Shown here piece after piece: positions 61,901 through 64,000 of a stretch of 64,000 nucleotides of DNA. The notes below the pieces were generated by a model. That model was not told the DNA's origin. It made no database searches and was given only the letters and a program-made list of their open reading frames with translations. The DNA lies in the NCBI RefSeq assembly GCF_022014595.1, contig NZ_CP091740.1, positions 2,964,200 to 3,028,199 on the forward strand, in the 5' to 3' direction. Source of the stretch: Solitalea lacus. GTDB lineage: Bacteria > Bacteroidota > Bacteroidia > Sphingobacteriales > Sphingobacteriaceae. The position numbers and the translations under genes are program-made. Numbering within the stretch: the first letter of the stretch is position 1; the number at the start of each line of letters is the position of its first letter.

Positions 61901-64000
61901 AGAACCATCATTAAGATCTTCTGCCGTAATGCTTACCTGGCCTGCTGCATCCAATTGAATCGTAATCGGTTTACATCTTACAGTGGGTGCGGTATTATCC
62001 ACTACGGTTACTACTGCCTCACAGGTTGAGACATTATTGTTATTATCTGTAACAGTCAATGTCACTGCATTGGGGCCTACATTCGAACAATCAAAATTGG
62101 ATTTATTTATAGTCAGTGATTTTATACCGCAATTATCTGACGAACCGTTGTTGATATCAGCTGCGGTAATCGAGGCTGAGCCAGTGGCATTCAGCTGAAT
62201 TGTAATGTTTTTGCATTTGGCAATTGGAGCAACCTTATCTTCCACTGTCACCACAGTACTACAGGTTGAGGAATTACCATGAGAATCGGTAACCGTTAAG
62301 GTAACATTGTTCGGGCCAATGTTCGAACAATCGAAAGCATTCTTGCTTAATGAATAGGTAAGCGCCCCCCCCGCTGTACAGTTATCGCTTGAACCATTGT
62401 CGATATTTACTCCAGTGATTGTTGCCGTACCATTGGCCCCTAACTGAACCGTAATATTTTTACAAACAACTGTAGGAACAACCTTATCTTCTACTGTCAC
62501 CACTGCCTCACAAGTTGAAGAATTGCCATGAGAATCGGTAACTGTTAAGATAACCTTATTCTGGCCGATGTTGGAACAATCGAAAGTGCTCTTGCTTACT
62601 GAGAAAGTGAGCAAACCAACCGCTGTACAGTTATCGTTTGAACCATTGTCGATACTTACTCCAGTGATTGTTGCAGTACCATTGGCCCCTAACTGAACCG
62701 TAATATTTTTACAGATAACGGTTGGCGCTACCTTATCTTCCACTGTCACCACAGTACTGCAGGTTGAGGAATTACCATGAGAATCGGTAACCGTTAAGGT
62801 CACATCGTTCGGACCGATGTTCGAACAATCGAAAGTGTTCTTGCTTAATGAATATGTAAGTGGACCACCCGCTGTACAGTTATCGCTTGAACCATTGTCG
62901 ATATTTACTCCAGTGATGGTTGCAATACCATTGGCCCCTAACTGAACCGTAATATTTTTACATATAACGGTTGGTGCAGCCTTATCCTCTACAGTTACTA
63001 CGGCCACACAAGTTGAAGAATTGCCATATGCATCGGTAACTGTTAAGGTAACATTGTTCGGACCGATGTTGGAACAATCGAAACTGGTTTTGCTTGCCGA
63101 TAGTGTCACAGAACCACAATTATCAGTCGAACCATTGTTTATATCCGCAGGCGCAATACTTACTGTCCCATTGGAACCCAACTGAATAGTAATATTTTTA
63201 CAAAGAGCTGCTGGTGGAGTAATGTCCCCTACTGTTACTAATGCAGATCCATCTCCTACATTGCTACAATTTGAATCTGAAACATTACCAATCGTGTATG
63301 TTTTGGTAGAAGAAGGAGAAACTGAAAATTGATACGGACTCGAGTTAATCCCGTTTACAGTAACAGGTGTAGTTCCATCTGTATAGGTTATTGACCAAGG
63401 AGCTGTTCCACTTAGGGCAATGCTTAATTGTGTTGAGATCCCCGGACAAATAGTTACCCCTCCACCACTAATGGTTGCAGTGGGTTTTGAACTTTGAGTA
63501 AGCACAAAAGGAGGGCTTGAAACAACTGAAGGACAACTTGTAATTTGATCCTGTACCTCAACTGTATAAGAACCGGGTGTATTAGTTGTATAGGTACTAC
63601 CGGTTGCTCCTGAAATATTATTACCATTAAACTTCCATTGATAAGAATAAGAAGGTTTCCCTCCTCCTGCATTGGCAGTAAGTACTGCTGAAGCTGAACC
63701 ACATAAAACAGGAACATCTGATGTAATAACTGCTGTTAAAGCTGGATAATTATTAACCTTAAATGAACCTGTCACAGGCAACAAATTGCCACAACCATCC
63801 TTGATTGTGCCAGTTACTGAATAAGTAAGCACCGCAGGCGAACCAGCTACCGAGGTATATGTGGCGTACCTGGATGTTACAGGATTAGGAATTATCAAGG
63901 AATTATACTGACCTGGAGTAGGACCTGTAGTAGAGTTAATTGTCAATGAGGTACCTGATGCAACGGCTCCGAAATCAAGCTGAGCAGAACAATTGACCCT
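58937..64000 (-). CDS. Giant HYR-repeat adhesin with T9SS type-B sorting domain (5' end outside the window)
   Basis: Minus-strand frame open through the right edge; at least 1,687 residues are visible and the N-terminus is missing. Order seen: an Ig/PKD-like region (about the first 240 residues), twelve HYR-type repeats of about 80 residues (60310-63222), two divergent HYR-like domains (CSVTATAPTTSDNYNN; ITPPADITSQGLN), a cadherin-like region (QPSHGTISVGSDGKIQYTP), a DUF11 domain (VDLVIKKSTSP) and the sorting tail GFKIPNVFTPNGDVINDTFVIDGI ... RYTGYVTILR. Exported by the type IX system, probably displayed on the surface with PorP copy 2. Confidence 0.92.
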   Translation of the reverse strand, partial: RVNCSAQLDFGAVASGTSLTINSTTGPTPGQYNSLIIPNPVTSRYATYTSVAGSPAVLTYSVTGTIKDGCGNLLPVTGSFKVNNYPALTAVITSDVPVLCGSASAVLTANAGGGKPSYSYQWKFNGNNISGATGSTYTTNTPGSYTVEVQDQITSCPSVVSSPPFVLTQSSKPTATISGGGVTICPGISTQLSIALSGTAPWSITYTDGTTPVTVNGINSSPYQFSVSPSSTKTYTIGNVSDSNCSNVGDGSALVTVGDITPPAALCKNITIQLGSNGTVSIAPADINNGSTDNCGSVTLSASKTSFDCSNIGPNNVTLTVTDAYGNSSTCVAVVTVEDKAAPTVICKNITVQLGANGIATITGVNIDNGSSDNCTAGGPLTYSLSKNTFDCSNIGPNDVTLTVTDSHGNSSTCSTVVTVEDKVAPTVICKNITVQLGANGTATITGVSIDNGSNDNCTAVGLLTFSVSKSTFDCSNIGQNKVILTVTDSHGNSSTCEAVVTVEDKVVPTVVCKNITVQLGANGTATITGVNIDNGSSDNCTAGGALTYSLSKNAFDCSNIGPNNVTLTVTDSHGNSSTCSTVVTVEDKVAPIAKCKNITIQLNATGSASITAADINNGSSDNCGIKSLTINKSNFDCSNVGPNAVTLTVTDNNNNVSTCEAVVTVVDNTAPTVRCKPITIQLDAAGQVSITAEDLNDGSFDNCGIQSMVISQTHFNSSNLGTIIVTLTVTDNHGNVSTCQASVTIVDEGAPVVKCKPLTVQLDANGQAHITTADIDNGSSDNDGIKSMTISKSVFDCSNVGENIVTLTVTDNSNNVSTCQAVVTVVDNIPPVAKCKPVTIPLDATGKASITAADINNGSFDNCGIKSLTVSKTDFDCSNVGANAVTLTVTDNNGNVSTCQTVVTVVDDTDPVVICKPITIQLDAASHVSITAEDLNNGSWDNCGIQSMVVSQTNFDHSNLGTITVTLTVTDNHGNVSTCQASVTVVDNIAPVVQCKPLTVQLDANGQAVITAADIDNGSSDNDGIKSWTISKSVFDCSNIGENTVTLTITDNSNNVSICQATVTVVDNTAPVVKCKPLTISLDANGKASITVADIDNGSFDNCGIKSMELSQTQFDCSNVGENPVTLTVTDNNGNVSTCQTVVTVVDDTAPVVICKPITIQLDESGKVSISAADINDGSWDNCGIQSMVVSQTNFDSSNLGTITVTLTVTDNHGNVSTCQSVLTVEDKIKPIKPSLPDLNGECSVTATAPTTSDNYNNATITGTTSDPLAYTAQGTYIITWTFDDGNGNVQTATQNVIVKDVTLPQITPPADITSQGLNTGSAINLGTPVTSDNCGVASVINNAPAVFPEGTTTVIWTVTDVNGLQSNAVQHVTIVNLPPIAPDVEVSTLMNHEVSADPMESASDPDNVPSKGRAAGLTLTNVSQPSHGTISVGSDGKIQYTPTNGYYGTEIISYTVCDKGNPALCATGKLTIKVLDDNVDLVIKKSTSPNSVDLNEEFEYMIDVSNLGHVSAHDVVVLDPLSVALVYVSSNATNGQVTYDPVSHKVTWNLASLDVNGSASLTLRVKAIKGGNVLNTVEVKGAQPEMDPSSNTAQVIKTVLGFKIPNVFTPNGDVINDTFVIDGIDDLKTQLVVLSRWGNEVYKSDNYRNDWDGSQLHDGTYFYVLTVTASDNKSVRYTGYVTILR
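60310..63222 (-). repeat. Array of twelve HYR-coding repeats with a 720-bp higher-order unit
   Basis: Twelve in-frame repeats of about 240 bp, each coding CK(N/P)(I/L)TxQL ... NGSxDNC ... FDCSN ... VTLTVTD ... STCxxVVTVxD. Repeats 2-4 form one subfamily. Repeats 6-8, 9-11 and 12 follow an A-B-C, A-B-C, A order, so the DNA repeats with a 720-bp period (for example the stretch near 60500-60610 recurs near 61220-61330 almost unchanged). This points to recent duplication of three-repeat blocks. Confidence 0.88.

Noticed and set aside
59124-62198. Several plus-strand open frames within the giant adhesin gene
   Set aside because: Antisense shadows created by the repeated coding sequence; they recur with the repeat period.
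60310-63222. Regular repeats that could suggest a CRISPR array or tandem satellite
   Set aside because: The repeats are about 240 bp, in frame, and code for HYR-type domains; no short repeats with unique spacers.

Overview
The window is low-GC chromosomal DNA from a member of the Bacteroidota, most likely a Sphingobacteriales-type soil or water bacterium. The evidence is the core operon nusB-DUF1573-yajC-ybbR-coaE, Bacteroidota-type -7 promoter elements (TAnnTTTG), PorP/SprF proteins, gliding-motility-type C-terminal sorting domains, the type IX secretion Plug protein, HYC_CC_PP and DUF5522 proteins, and a Bacteroidota-style TonB receptor/HMA cluster. I cannot name the species from sequence alone.

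Layout. 1-9.1 kb: a truncated P-type ATPase, a class I aldolase, a YeiH/LysR pair, a secreted alpha/beta hydrolase, a GNAT acetyltransferase, a class II aldolase and accD. 9.1-10.8 kb: an intact DDE-transposase insertion sequence sitting in the T-tract of the accD terminator. 10.8-22.1 kb: housekeeping genes (cysteine desulfurase, glmM, a methyltransferase-PAP2-ZIP operon, a MarR regulator with a large palindrome, and the DUF5522-MBL-coaE-ybbR / yajC-DUF1573-nusB block) and leucine-type dehydrogenase. 22.3-41.0 kb: an ABC exporter, DUF3276, TetR, asparaginase, an exported acetolactate decarboxylase, ychF, a metal cluster (HYC_CC_PP, TonB receptor, HMA protein), histidine decarboxylase, T9SS Plug, a PhoD-like phosphatase, a Crp-family regulator, an ABC-F protein and pyrD.

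41.1-44.6 kb is the most unusual stretch. A group II intron with IIC-like features lies in the U-tract of the terminator of a small basic-protein gene, and an IS110/IS1111-type element is inserted in intron domain I. The IS carries about 400 bp of structured non-coding DNA downstream of its transposase, including a candidate RNA with its own promoter and terminator. The intron maturase has a one-base frameshift in an A6 run. So two mobile elements in this window, the intron and the 9.1 kb IS, both occupy terminator T-tracts.

44.7-64 kb: a small conserved protein, tRNA-Cys, an rRNA/tRNA methyltransferase, TamL, then a minus-strand surface/secretion region. This holds a 1550-residue Calx-beta protein, an OmpA/PorE-like protein, two PorP/SprF paralogues separated by a decayed adhesin remnant, and a giant HYR-repeat adhesin that runs out of the window. 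The adhesin-porP unit appears to have been duplicated in tandem, one adhesin copy having decayed. In the surviving adhesin, twelve HYR repeats are partly organised into a 720-bp three-repeat unit with a regular pattern of missing cysteines. With Plug, PorP and the PorE-like protein, this region looks like surface-adhesin export through the type IX system.
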